DNA from: Bacillus sp. SM2101
GTDB lineage: Bacteria; Bacillota; Bacilli; Bacillales; SM2101
Direction: 5' to 3'
DNA: 44,426 bases
Assembly (NCBI RefSeq): GCF_018588585.1
Contig: NZ_JAEUFG010000030.1
Coordinates: 1-44,426, forward strand
Positions within the stretch are counted from its first letter, which is position 1. Each line of letters starts with the position of its first letter. Below the pieces are notes generated by a model. It saw only the letters and a list, made by a program, of their open reading frames with translations. It searched no databases and was not told where the DNA came from. Made by a program: the position numbers and the translations under genes. Positions 26,900-36,372 of the stretch are shown here, piece after piece.

Positions 26900-28621
26900 A
26901 TGCGTTCTTTTTTTACTAAAATCTTTGATATGACAATAAGAATGAAGCTCATTTTACTCATGGTTTTTGTCACAATTACTGTTATCACACTAGCCATCAG
27001 CCCCATTGTAAGTATGAACAGCTATAAAGGTCACATTGAAGAGAAATACAATAATCGTTTAGCCGTTATTGAGGATTTACATTTCATACTTGGCAAAATT
27101 GATGAAGCCCATGGGATCGTTGTCGATTTTTCTAAATCGTATGATGAATCAATGGTTACAGATTTAGATAAATCGATGGAACTGATTGATAGTTTATTAA
27201 ACCAATTCACGGAAAACCCGTTATTAGATTATTACAGCACGGAAGATTCACAACACCTAGATAGCATAATAAAAAATTACAGTCAATTTGAATCCAGTTT
27301 AAAATCTATAAGAGAGCAAATGCTTAATTTTGAATTAGAAACCTTTTTAATAGACTATGATTTAGAAAAAAATAGTTACCTTACATTAATGCAAGCATTT
27401 TCAACTCATGACAGAGCCTCCTTCCAATACCTTTTACAAACTGAAACAGAGTTAGAAAAGCTTGCTGAGAACATCATTTTCACAGTCATCATATTCTCTA
27501 TTACATTAGTAATACTTATCATTTCTTTTGCTAGCTGGGTTTATATAAGCACTTCTAAGGATATTGTAAAGGTTATTAATAAATACAAAGGCTTATCATC
27601 TGGTGATTTTAGAATTAGTACAGGCTCAAATAAAAAGAATGAATTAGGCAAACTAGCTGATAATATTGATGGTTTAGTAGAAGTATTGAAAACAACCTTT
27701 TTGGATATAAAAGAATTTGTTGAGAAATTACAGAACCTTTCTGTAAAGACAAAGACTAATATGACAAGTAGTAATACCAATATTGAAAATACTGCAGGGG
27801 CAGTAGAGGAAATAACTAGAGGGGTAGATCAACAAGCCAGTGCAGCTGAGGATTCTTTACTACACGTAACTGAATTAACAGATAAACTCCATGTAACGGT
27901 TGAATCGTTGGACATGTTTAAGAAGAATGTAACTAAAACAGATGATGAGATTAACTCTTTTTCTAAGAGTTTAGCTAATGTCTCAAATAATTCTAAAGAC
28001 GTAGAAGAAACGAACAACACATTATTAGTTTCATTTACAGAGTTATTGTCCAGTTTCGAAAATATAGATGAGTTATCTAAACAAATTGTAAATATTGCTT
28101 CCAGCATTAAAATTGTGTCCTTAAATGCATCAATTGAAGCTAATAGAGCAGGGGCAGATGGTAAAAGCTTTAATGTAGTGGCAGAAGAGGTAAGAAACTT
28201 ATCAACACAAACATCAGAAGTTTCTAAAGAAATTTTAGAAGTTGTGAAAGTGAATGTTGATAAAATGGCTAATTTCCAACAATTATTACAATTTGCAAAT
28301 AATAAAAATGAAGAAAATGGTAAAAACACAACAATCGTCATGAATAGCTTTGAAGACGTTAGTATTCGTTTTAATGCTATGCTAGAGGAACTAGCACTAA
28401 TAAATAATAACCTTATAGACGTTCAAGAAAAGGCGACTATGATCCAAAATAACGTAAGCGAAACAAGTGCAACAAGTTTGCAAACAAGCGCTGTTATGCA
28501 AGAGATTTCCAGCAGTTTTGAAAAACAAGTCGATTCGATGAAGGAAATAGCAGATTACACGAATGAGCAAGTGACATTGGCTAATGAACTAAGTGAAAAG
28601 TCTAGTCAATTTAAAATGTAA
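26900..28621 (+). CDS. Methyl-accepting chemotaxis protein (divergent)
   Basis: A membrane chemoreceptor that would signal to CheA/CheW. The 573-residue product has TM1 (about 16-34), an extracytoplasmic helical sensor of about 155 residues rich in acidic and helix-forming residues, TM2 (about 192-214), a HAMP-like linker and a long coiled-coil signalling domain. The tip reads IKIVSLNASIEANRAGADGKSFNVVAEEVRNLS (about 401-433), recognisable but less close to the common NLLALNAAIEAARAGE core. The ribosome site AGGAGGAG lies 9 bases before ATG. It stands alone, without other chemotaxis genes. Confidence 0.9.
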   Translation: MRSFFTKIFDMTIRMKLILLMVFVTITVITLAISPIVSMNSYKGHIEEKYNNRLAVIEDLHFILGKIDEAHGIVVDFSKSYDESMVTDLDKSMELIDSLLNQFTENPLLDYYSTEDSQHLDSIIKNYSQFESSLKSIREQMLNFELETFLIDYDLEKNSYLTLMQAFSTHDRASFQYLLQTETELEKLAENIIFTVIIFSITLVILIISFASWVYISTSKDIVKVINKYKGLSSGDFRISTGSNKKNELGKLADNIDGLVEVLKTTFLDIKEFVEKLQNLSVKTKTNMTSSNTNIENTAGAVEEITRGVDQQASAAEDSLLHVTELTDKLHVTVESLDMFKKNVTKTDDEINSFSKSLANVSNNSKDVEETNNTLLVSFTELLSSFENIDELSKQIVNIASSIKIVSLNASIEANRAGADGKSFNVVAEEVRNLSTQTSEVSKEILEVVKVNVDKMANFQQLLQFANNKNEENGKNTTIVMNSFEDVSIRFNAMLEELALINNNLIDVQEKATMIQNNVSETSATSLQTSAVMQEISSSFEKQVDSMKEIADYTNEQVTLANELSEKSSQFKM

Positions 28622-28699
28622 GAACAATTATTTCTTGGGACCTTACTAATCATATCCATGCTTAGTTCCTACAATGGGTTTCCTAACAACCTATATTCA

Positions 28700-28746
28700 A
28701 GGTCTGCACCCACGCTGCATAGCACAGCAAGGGTGCAGACCTTTTT
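28700..28746 (+). terminator. Strong terminator after the chemoreceptor gene
   Basis: AGGTCTGCACCC (28700-28711) pairs with GGGTGCAGACCT (28731-28742) over 12 bp, with a small GCTG/CAGC hairpin in the loop, followed by TTTTTG. Confidence 0.88.
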
Positions 28747-29155
28747 GTTATAGAGATTCACCTTCGTTGTTGTCTTTCTTACGAAGGAATTTAACGGGAT
28801 ACCACTTAAGTTCGTGGCATATCCAATATTAGAATAAAAAGTCAAGTAATAATAACAATGAAAAGAGCGTTGAAAAATAAGACCTTTATATATGGGGTGG
28901 AGTACTCATCACATTTTACGCTTACTAATACTCGTTCACTTTTCATGGCTAATTTGAATTCGATTGTGTTTCATGTTAATGTATTCATTAACTTTTTTAG
29001 CTTGGCTATTTTCGTACTGATAGTAGTAAACACGAATCTTTTCTACTATAAACGTCTGACAAAAGGGTATAATATATCGTTGTTATTTTGTTAACAACAA
29101 TGAACCATACAAAAAGAGCTTTTAGCATATCGCAAAGAAAGGTGATTTATACATC
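28747..29155 (+). other. Spacer before the sodium-dependent transporter, no gene
   Basis: About 400 bases without a supported gene. A 78-codon open frame (28858-29094) has no ribosome site and an unconvincing composition. A CCTTCGT/ACGAAGG hairpin lies near 28762-28788, and GGGTATAATATAT near 29065 may be a -10 region with no good -35. Confidence 0.35.
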
Positions 29156-30487
29156 ATGAAGAATGAACAATGGAATTCAAAGCTAGGTTTTATTTTAGCA
29201 GCTGCAGGCTCAGCAATCGGGCTAGGAGCTGTTTGGAAGTTTCCATATATGGCCGGCACAAATGGGGGCGGGATTTTCTTTCTCCTATTTTTACTTTTTA
29301 CACTTCTTATCGGCATGCCTATGTTGTTGGCTGAGTTTGTCATTGGCAAAGCAACAGGTAAAAATGCCATCTCCGCTTTTAGACAATTAGCCCCTCGATC
29401 CCTATGGTACGGAATTGGTTATTTAGGTGTCATTGCAAGTTTTATATTATTATCTTTTTATAGTGTTGTGGGTGGCTGGATCATTTTATATTTGATTAGA
29501 AGTGCATCGGGGAAACTGAGCAACCTTCCAACTGAATCTTATGGACAACTATTTGATTCAATCATTGCAAGTCCACTAGAAGCAACGATTGCACAATTTT
29601 CATTTATTCTCTTAACTATACTTGTTGTGCAAGGTGGGATACAAAAAGGAATCGAACGAGCTAGCCGTGTTATGATGCCGGCTCTATTTCTTCTTTTTAT
29701 CATCTTAGTTATCCGTTCATTAACACTTGATGGTGCGATAGAGGGGGTAAAATTCTTCTTACAGCCAAATGTAGGTGAAGTTACAAAAGAGACCGTTTTT
29801 CTAGCACTAGGGCAATCACTTTTTTCATTAAGCCTTGGAATTTCCATCATGGTTACATATAGTTCATACTTACCTAAAGAAGAAAATATTGTTAAATCAG
29901 CGTCATGGATTGTAACATTGAATATTGTCATATCTTTATTAGCAGGACTAGCTATATTTCCAGCTGTTTTTTCTCTTGGTTTCGAGCCAGATACTGGTCC
30001 AGGACTAATATTTGTCGTTATACCTGCTGTATTTAATGAGATAGCATTTGGGGGATTATTCCTAACAACATTCTTATTACTGCTATTATTTGCAACGTTA
30101 ACTTCCTCCTTTTCAATTTTAGAAATCATCGTAGCTGCGCTGATTAAAGAACAACAAGAAAAAAGAAAAGTCGCTACTTGGATTGGTGGGATCATTATTT
30201 TCATTGTAGGTATCCCGTCAGCATTATCATTTGGAATGTTGAAAGATATCAAAGTATTTAATAAAACAATATTTGATTTAGCAGATTACTTTGTTAGCAA
30301 CATATCTCTACCTGTGGGATCATTACTTATTTCGTTATTTGTCGGTTACCAAGTATCTCGTCCAATACTAGAAAAAAGTTTTAATGTTTCATCACAGATT
30401 GGGAGCTATTTATTTCGATTTTGGTATGTTAGCGTTCGCTTTCTCATCCCGTTAGGCATATTCCTAGTTCTATTTTTAGGAGCTTAA
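29156..30487 (+). CDS. Sodium-dependent transporter, NSS (SNF) family
   Basis: A LeuT-like symporter that drives uptake of an amino acid or similar solute with Na+. The 443-residue product has about 11 hydrophobic segments. TM1 carries the unwound substrate/sodium site GSAIGLGAVWKFPYMAGTNGGG (18-39), the best mark of the family, followed by GMPMLLAEFVIGKATGKNA. The substrate is unknown. AAAGGTGAT lies about 10 bases before ATG. The gene is flanked by terminators and stands with the chemoreceptor as an insert between yvlA and uvrA relative to B. subtilis. Confidence 0.93.
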   Translation: MKNEQWNSKLGFILAAAGSAIGLGAVWKFPYMAGTNGGGIFFLLFLLFTLLIGMPMLLAEFVIGKATGKNAISAFRQLAPRSLWYGIGYLGVIASFILLSFYSVVGGWIILYLIRSASGKLSNLPTESYGQLFDSIIASPLEATIAQFSFILLTILVVQGGIQKGIERASRVMMPALFLLFIILVIRSLTLDGAIEGVKFFLQPNVGEVTKETVFLALGQSLFSLSLGISIMVTYSSYLPKEENIVKSASWIVTLNIVISLLAGLAIFPAVFSLGFEPDTGPGLIFVVIPAVFNEIAFGGLFLTTFLLLLLFATLTSSFSILEIIVAALIKEQQEKRKVATWIGGIIIFIVGIPSALSFGMLKDIKVFNKTIFDLADYFVSNISLPVGSLLISLFVGYQVSRPILEKSFNVSSQIGSYLFRFWYVSVRFLIPLGIFLVLFLGA

Positions 30488-30501
30488 TACTTAACGAGCA
30501 A

Positions 30502-30529
30502 AAGACACTGGGATTTATCCCAGTGTCTT
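30502..30529. terminator. Terminator between the NSS transporter and uvrA
   Basis: AAGACACTGGG (30502-30512) pairs perfectly with CCCAGTGTCTT (30519-30529) around ATTTAT. It serves the transporter on plus (TTAAATATAATT) and possibly uvrA on minus (TTTTGC). Confidence 0.82.
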
Positions 30530-30623
30530 AAATATAATTCTTTATTTAAGCTAATAAAACGATGCTAATCGCACATAAACACATCTTGCCAATATAATTA
30601 AGTCTTTAAGTTTACGAACAGCC

Positions 30624-33503
30624 TTATTTTTTCAGGACAAGCTCCTCTTTTTCTTTTATCATTTCTTCCATACGCTTTCGATCTCGTTCTAAAATAGGCT
30701 TTAAATATCTCCCAGTATAAGAAGCGTCTTGCTTAACTACCTGTTCAGGTGTCCCTGTTGCAATAATTTTCCCACCTTTATCTCCACCTTCAGGGCCAAG
30801 ATCAATTAAATAATCAGCTGCTTTAATAATATCTAGGTTATGTTCAATAACTAAAACTGTATCTCCATTTTCTACAAGTCTTTGAAGTACCTTTAATAAC
30901 CTTGAAATATCATCTACATGTAAACCAGTCGTTGGCTCATCTAAAATATAAAGAGACCTTCCCGTTGAGCGTCGGTGTAGTTCCGATGCTAATTTTACCC
31001 GCTGAGCCTCACCGCCTGATAACGTCGTAGCAGGCTGTCCAAGCGTGATATAACCTAAACCAACATCGTAGATCGTTTGAAGCTTTCGCCTTATTTTAGG
31101 AATATTTTCAAAGAAAGAGAGTGAATCCTCTACAGTCATTTCTAATATCTCTGATATATTCTTATCCTTATACCTTACTTCTAACGTTTCACGATTATAA
31201 CGTTTCCCGTGACATACCTCACAAGGAACATAAACATCAGGTAAAAAATGCATTTCAATTTTTATAATTCCGTCACCACGGCACGCTTCACAGCGACCAC
31301 CTTTAACATTAAAGCTAAAACGCCCTTTTTTATATCCTCTAACCTTTGCTTCATTTGTTGCGGCAAATACATCCCTAATGTCGTCAAACACACCAGTATA
31401 TGTAGCTGGGTTTGAACGTGGAGTTCGTCCGATTGGGGATTGATCAATGTCAATAACCTTGTCCAAATGGTCAATTCCTTTAATTTCTTTATGCTCACCA
31501 GGTCTTGATTTTGCCTTGTGAAGCTTTTGGGCTAATGATTTATGTAAAACCTCGTTAATCAGTGTACTTTTCCCTGATCCAGACACACCTGTAACAGATA
31601 TAAATGTACCTAAAGGAATTTTGACTTTCGCATTTTTTAAGTTATTTTCCTTTGCACCAACGATTTCAATATAACGGCCATCCGGCTTACGACGTTCTGT
31701 TGGTAGAGGAATAAACTTGATTCCCGACAAGTATTGACCAGTTAATGATTTTGGATCATTCATAACTTCTTCAGGCGTACCTGCAGAAACAACCTGACCA
31801 CCGTGGATTCCTGCGCCTGGGCCAATATCAATTAAATGGTCAGCTGCTAGCATAGTATCCTCGTCGTGTTCCACGACGATTAATGTATTACCGATATCCC
31901 TCATGTTTTTTAACGTCTGAATAAGGCGGTCGTTATCACGTTGATGCAATCCAATCGAAGGTTCATCTAGAATATATAAAACACCCGTTAACCTTGAACC
32001 AATCTGTGTCGCTAAACGAATTCTTTGGGCTTCTCCCCCAGAAAGTGTTCCAGCTGACCGGTGTAAAGTTAAATAATCTAGTCCAACGTTGTTTAAAAAG
32101 CCTAAGCGCTCACTAATCTCTCTTAAAATCATATTAGCTATTGTCATTTCTTTGTCAGTCAATTTAAGGTTTTCAAAGAAATCCAACGCTTCTGTAATGG
32201 AAAAAGAAGTAATTTCACCAATATGCTTCTGATCAATTAAAACAGCTAAACTCTCTTTCTTTAAGCGATAGCTTTTACATGTTGGGCAAGACTGCTGTGC
32301 CATATACTTTTCCATTTGCTCACGAATATAATCCGAGCTCGTTTCACGATATCTCCGCTCAATATTAGGTATGACCCCTTCAAAAATAATATGATTTTCG
32401 CGCACTTGCCCAAAGTCATTCTCATAACGGAAATAGATCTCGTCATTCCCACTACCATACAATACTTTCTCAAACAAATGCTTTGGTATGTCCTTTACTG
32501 GGACATTCATATCTATTCCGTAATGATCACAAACAGCCTTTAATAATTGAGGGTAGTATTGAGAGCTTTGTGGTTCCCAAGGAGCAATAGCATGTTCTAG
32601 TAATGATAGATCCCAATTAGGAATGACTAAGCTAAGATCTACTTCAAGCTTGGTACCTAGTCCATCACAACTTGGACACGCTCCAAATGGACTGTTGAAT
32701 GAGAACATTCTCGGCTCCAATTCCCCTATTGAAAATCCACAATGCGGGCATGCGTGAAGCTCACTAAATAACAGCTCCTCTTCGCCTATTACGTCAATGA
32801 TTACTTTACCTTCACCTAACTTCAAAGCCGTTTCTAGTGAATCTGATAGCCTTGAAGCAATGCCATCCTTGATGACAATCCGATCGATGACGACTTCAAT
32901 TGAGTGCTTTTTGTTTTTTTCTAATGTTATATCTTCTGTAAGCTCGGTCATTTCCCCATCAACACGAACACGAACATAGCCTTGCTTTTTAATTTCCTCA
33001 AAAGTTTTTGCATGTGTCCCTTTACGCCCAGAAACGATTGGAGCAAGAACTTGCATTTTCGTTCTCTCAGAGTATTGCAAAATGCGATCAACCATCTGCT
33101 CTATCGTTTGAGATGTAATTTCTATATGATGATTAGGACATACCGGACGACCTACACGAGCATATAATAGCCTTAAATAATCATATATTTCAGTAACTGT
33201 ACCGACTGTTGATCGAGGGTTACGACTTGTTGTTTTTTGGTCTATCGATATGGCCGGAGAAAGCCCATCGATTGCATCGACATCAGGTTTGTCCATTTGC
33301 CCTAAGAATTGGCGTGCATATGCTGATAATGATTCAACATAGCGCCGTTGGCCTTCCGCATAAATCGTATCAAATGCTAACGAAGATTTACCTGAACCAG
33401 AAAGACCAGTTAAGACAACAAGCTGGTCTCTAGGTATTGTGACGTCGATGTCTTTTAGATTATGAGCTCTAGCTCCTTTGACAATGATTTTATCCTTTAC
33501 CAT
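30624..33503 (-). CDS. uvrA: Excinuclease ABC subunit A
   Basis: UvrA is the damage-sensing ATPase of nucleotide excision repair and loads UvrB at lesions. The 959-residue product has two ABC modules. Walker A motifs are [14 protein letters not shown] (about 33-46) and [14 protein letters not shown] (about 642-655), each with its LSGGEAQR signature and LDEP Walker B. Zinc-binding Cys pairs are in CPHCGF...CPSCDGLG and [10 protein letters not shown]...[10 protein letters not shown]. It starts 10 bases after the uvrB stop, so the two genes form one operon. Confidence 0.98.
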   Translation of the reverse strand: MVKDKIIVKGARAHNLKDIDVTIPRDQLVVLTGLSGSGKSSLAFDTIYAEGQRRYVESLSAYARQFLGQMDKPDVDAIDGLSPAISIDQKTTSRNPRSTVGTVTEIYDYLRLLYARVGRPVCPNHHIEITSQTIEQMVDRILQYSERTKMQVLAPIVSGRKGTHAKTFEEIKKQGYVRVRVDGEMTELTEDITLEKNKKHSIEVVIDRIVIKDGIASRLSDSLETALKLGEGKVIIDVIGEEELLFSELHACPHCGFSIGELEPRMFSFNSPFGACPSCDGLGTKLEVDLSLVIPNWDLSLLEHAIAPWEPQSSQYYPQLLKAVCDHYGIDMNVPVKDIPKHLFEKVLYGSGNDEIYFRYENDFGQVRENHIIFEGVIPNIERRYRETSSDYIREQMEKYMAQQSCPTCKSYRLKKESLAVLIDQKHIGEITSFSITEALDFFENLKLTDKEMTIANMILREISERLGFLNNVGLDYLTLHRSAGTLSGGEAQRIRLATQIGSRLTGVLYILDEPSIGLHQRDNDRLIQTLKNMRDIGNTLIVVEHDEDTMLAADHLIDIGPGAGIHGGQVVSAGTPEEVMNDPKSLTGQYLSGIKFIPLPTERRKPDGRYIEIVGAKENNLKNAKVKIPLGTFISVTGVSGSGKSTLINEVLHKSLAQKLHKAKSRPGEHKEIKGIDHLDKVIDIDQSPIGRTPRSNPATYTGVFDDIRDVFAATNEAKVRGYKKGRFSFNVKGGRCEACRGDGIIKIEMHFLPDVYVPCEVCHGKRYNRETLEVRYKDKNISEILEMTVEDSLSFFENIPKIRRKLQTIYDVGLGYITLGQPATTLSGGEAQRVKLASELHRRSTGRSLYILDEPTTGLHVDDISRLLKVLQRLVENGDTVLVIEHNLDIIKAADYLIDLGPEGGDKGGKIIATGTPEQVVKQDASYTGRYLKPILERDRKRMEEMIKEKEELVLKK

Positions 33504-33513
33504 GCTCTTATTT

Positions 33514-35490
33514 TCATCCTTCCGCTTTTAACTCGATCAAGATGTCACGCAGTTCAGCTGCACGTTCGAAGTGGAGTGCTTTTGCAGCATCTTTCATTTC
33601 TTTTTCCATATCTGCAATTAGCTTTTCTCGTTCTTTTTTGGTCATTGTTACTTTTGGCTTGTCTGTTTCGTAAGTTTCTTGCTTTTCCGCTGCATAAGTT
33701 GCCTGTATGACATCTCGGACTTCTTTTCTTATTGTTTTTGGCGTAATGCCATGCTTTTTATTATGAGCTTCTTGTATTTCACGGCGCCGCTTCGTCTCTT
33801 TAATTGCAACATCCATTGAGTTGGTCACACGATCAGCATACATAATGACTCTACCATTTTCATTACGTGCAGCCCTTCCCATTGTCTGGATTAACGACCT
33901 TTCCGATCTTAAGAACCCTTCTTTATCCGCGTCTAAAATAGTAACTAAAGAAACTTCCGGTATATCTAAACCTTCCCTTAATAAATTGATACCAACGAGG
34001 ACATCAAATTTGCCGAGTCGGAGATCACGTATAATCTCTATTCGTTCAAGCGTTTTAATCTCTGAGTGGAGATATGTAACTTTTATGCCTATTTCTTTGA
34101 GGTAATCTGTTAGGTCCTCTGACATTTTCTTTGTCAATGTTGTAACTAGCACGCGTTCCTTTCTCGCTATACGCACTTGAATTTCCCCGATTAGGTCATC
34201 GATTTGTCCTTCAATTGGACGTACATCAATTAATGGATCTAAAAGCCCTGTTGGACGAATGATCTGTTGAACCATTTCAGGGGAATGCTCTAACTCATAA
34301 GGACCAGGCGTTGCTGAGACATAGACTATTTGTTTCACATGCTCCTCAAACTCTTCAAAACGTAACGGACGGTTATCTAAAGCTGATGGTAACCTAAAAC
34401 CATGATCTACGAGCATCTGCTTTCGGGCTTTATCACCGTTAAACATACCTCGAATTTGTGGTAATGACACATGTGATTCGTCAATAACAATTAGAAAATC
34501 ATCTGGAAAATAATCGATCAGCGTATATGGTGTAGATCCCGGTTCACGGAGTGTTAAATGACGCGAATAATTTTCAATACCAGAACAAAATCCCATTTCT
34601 CTCATCATTTCCAGATCATATCTAGTACGTTGCTCTATTCTTTGAGCTTCAAGTAATTTGTCATTGTCACGAAGCTCTTTCAAACGCTCTTCAAGCTCTT
34701 GTTCAATATTTTTCATGGCAATTTGCATTTTTTCTTCTCGTGTTACGAAATGTGATGCAGGAAAAATAGCCACGTGTTCACGTTCACCGATAATTTCTCC
34801 TGTTAAAGCGTCGACTTCACGTATACGATCAATTTCATCTCCAAAAAACTCTATACGCATACAATGCTCGTCTCGTGATGCTGGAAAGATTTCAACTACG
34901 TCTCCACGTACGCGAAACGTTCCTCTCTTAAAGTCAATATCATTTCTATCATATTGAACATCGACAAGTTTTCTAAGCAATTGATCACGCTCAATTTCCA
35001 TTCCAACACGTAATGATACGACGAGCTCGCTATATTCCTCTGGGGAACCTAGACCATAAATGCATGATACGCTCGCAATAATAATAACGTCTTTCCGTTC
35101 TAGCAATGAAGAAGTTGCTGAGTGACGCAGCTTATCAATTTCATCGTTTATACTGGCATCCTTTTCAATAAAAGTATCCGTTTGTGGAACATACGCTTCA
35201 GGTTGATAATAGTCATAATAACTAACAAAATATTCTACAGCATTATTAGGAAAAAACTCTTTAAACTCACTATATAGCTGTCCTGCAAGCGTTTTATTAT
35301 GAGCAATAATTAAAGTAGGTTTATTAACTTCCTTAATTACATTAGAGATCGTAAACGTTTTTCCCGTACCAGTTGCCCCTAATAATGTTTGATGCTTTTT
35401 CTTTTGTTTAATACCGTCTACAATTTCAGTAATTGCCTGTGGCTGGTCACCAGACGGTTTAAAAGCTGAGACTAACTCGAACTGATCCAT
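33514..35490 (-). CDS. uvrB: Excinuclease ABC subunit B
   Basis: UvrB checks the lesion and recruits UvrC. The 658-residue product has the Walker [15 protein letters not shown] (about 38-51), the beta-hairpin region [12 protein letters not shown] (about 92-103), the DESH box [11 protein letters not shown], helicase motif [11 protein letters not shown] and a C-terminal UVR domain ([26 protein letters not shown]). I start it at ATG 35490, which gives [22 protein letters not shown] is 12 bases upstream, slightly far. The open frame continues upstream without a better start. A LexA-type box lies upstream. Confidence 0.97.
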   Translation of the reverse strand: MDQFELVSAFKPSGDQPQAITEIVDGIKQKKKHQTLLGATGTGKTFTISNVIKEVNKPTLIIAHNKTLAGQLYSEFKEFFPNNAVEYFVSYYDYYQPEAYVPQTDTFIEKDASINDEIDKLRHSATSSLLERKDVIIIASVSCIYGLGSPEEYSELVVSLRVGMEIERDQLLRKLVDVQYDRNDIDFKRGTFRVRGDVVEIFPASRDEHCMRIEFFGDEIDRIREVDALTGEIIGEREHVAIFPASHFVTREEKMQIAMKNIEQELEERLKELRDNDKLLEAQRIEQRTRYDLEMMREMGFCSGIENYSRHLTLREPGSTPYTLIDYFPDDFLIVIDESHVSLPQIRGMFNGDKARKQMLVDHGFRLPSALDNRPLRFEEFEEHVKQIVYVSATPGPYELEHSPEMVQQIIRPTGLLDPLIDVRPIEGQIDDLIGEIQVRIARKERVLVTTLTKKMSEDLTDYLKEIGIKVTYLHSEIKTLERIEIIRDLRLGKFDVLVGINLLREGLDIPEVSLVTILDADKEGFLRSERSLIQTMGRAARNENGRVIMYADRVTNSMDVAIKETKRRREIQEAHNKKHGITPKTIRKEVRDVIQATYAAEKQETYETDKPKVTMTKKEREKLIADMEKEMKDAAKALHFERAAELRDILIELKAEG

Positions 35491-35566
35491 TTTTGATGAA
35501 AGCCTCCAATCCCGTAATAGTTGTATTAACATTGTACCATATTTTATCATTAATTAAACAAAAATA

Positions 35567-35580
35567 CGAACTTATATTCG
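35567..35580 (-). promoter_or_regulatory. LexA (DinR)-type SOS box upstream of uvrB
   Basis: CGAACTTATATTCG is a near-palindrome that differs at one position from the Bacillus box core GAAC-N4-GTTC. It lies about 75 bases before the uvrB start; a TACAAT -10 (about 35537-35532) lies between them. In B. subtilis uvrBA is under LexA control, so SOS induction is expected. Confidence 0.62.
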
Positions 35581-36318
35581 TTTTTTTAGCAAATCCCCAT
35601 TACTTAAAAGAAAGAAAATAACAGGGCACTTTTCGAAAGAATCTTTCGTAAACCTTTTTACTATTATCACCAAATTGGCCCCATAAGAAGTGGCTTTATA
35701 TGTTAGCCATCACTTTACAGAAAAAAAGATGCTACGAAACTTTAGTTGTGTACATGTATATTTCCTAAATTGATAAATAATTGTTGCCCAGTTTATTCAT
35801 TACTGGGAGGATTATTGACTATTTTTACTAACAATAGACAATAAAAGAGGTTTTATTTGAATCTAACAAATCTATACTTCTTTATATGTTAGTACGAAAC
35901 AACATTTTTTATTGATAAAGGGTTGAAATGAATGAAAATGAAATTAACATGAAAATGGATAGCTACGTGGTTTATACTTGTGGTAAAGCGCATATTTTTT
36001 ATAGAAGAATGGTAATATGTCATGTGGCGTTTTATAGAAAACTTAGTAATTACAGGGAAATCGAATAAATAAATTGTAACTCACACCTAAGAAAAAGCTT
36101 CATTTTCTCATTAAATATACAGTATATATTGAAAAGTGATAAACAGTGGCAATTACAGCTTTTTTGAGCTACACCTTGCTTATACATAAATACTCCTTTG
36201 TTGAAGGTTGGGGATAATTATGGTCTCATCTCTACAATAGGATCTATTTTTATTTCCGCAAAAGTACTGACTTATTACTGAATTTAGTCTAAATCAATAC
36301 GCGTTTTACAAAGCTATA
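35581..36318. other. Gene-free spacer between uvrB and the metal ATPase
   Basis: About 740 AT-rich bases with no gene. It holds a copy of repeat R1 (35687-35790) and, at the end, a GTCTGACCC hairpin repeat. The small csbA gene that lies next to uvrB in B. subtilis is not visible here. Confidence 0.45.
35687..35790 (-). repeat. Dispersed repeat family R1, copy on minus strand
   Basis: Read on the minus strand it runs GGGCAACAATTATT ... ATACATGT ... TTTCGTAGCATCTTTT ... GTGATGGCTAACATATAAAG. The second half matches 41437-41546 block by block; the first half is diverged. Confidence 0.5.
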
Positions 36319-36372
36319 GGGTCTGACCCTAACTGCTCCAACTCATAAACGCAGCAGGTGTCAGACCCCTTA
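36319..36372. repeat. GTCTGACCC hairpin repeat / terminator at the 3' end of the metal ATPase gene
   Basis: GGGTCTGAC (36319-36327) pairs with GTCAGACCC (36360-36368), with an inner ACTGCT/AGCAG.GT stem. The ATPase TAA (36372-36370) touches the hairpin. A sister element lies at 41641-41688. The plus-strand tail CTTATTTTT is the more U-rich one; the minus-strand tail is TATAGCTTTG. Confidence 0.6.

Noticed and set aside
26700-26900. SigD flagellar-type promoter for the chemoreceptor
   Set aside because: No TAAA-N15-GCCGATAT match; the nearest CGATA lacks the -35 part.
28858-29094. 78-codon open frame before the sodium transporter
   Set aside because: No ribosome site, biased AT-driven composition and no recognisable motif.
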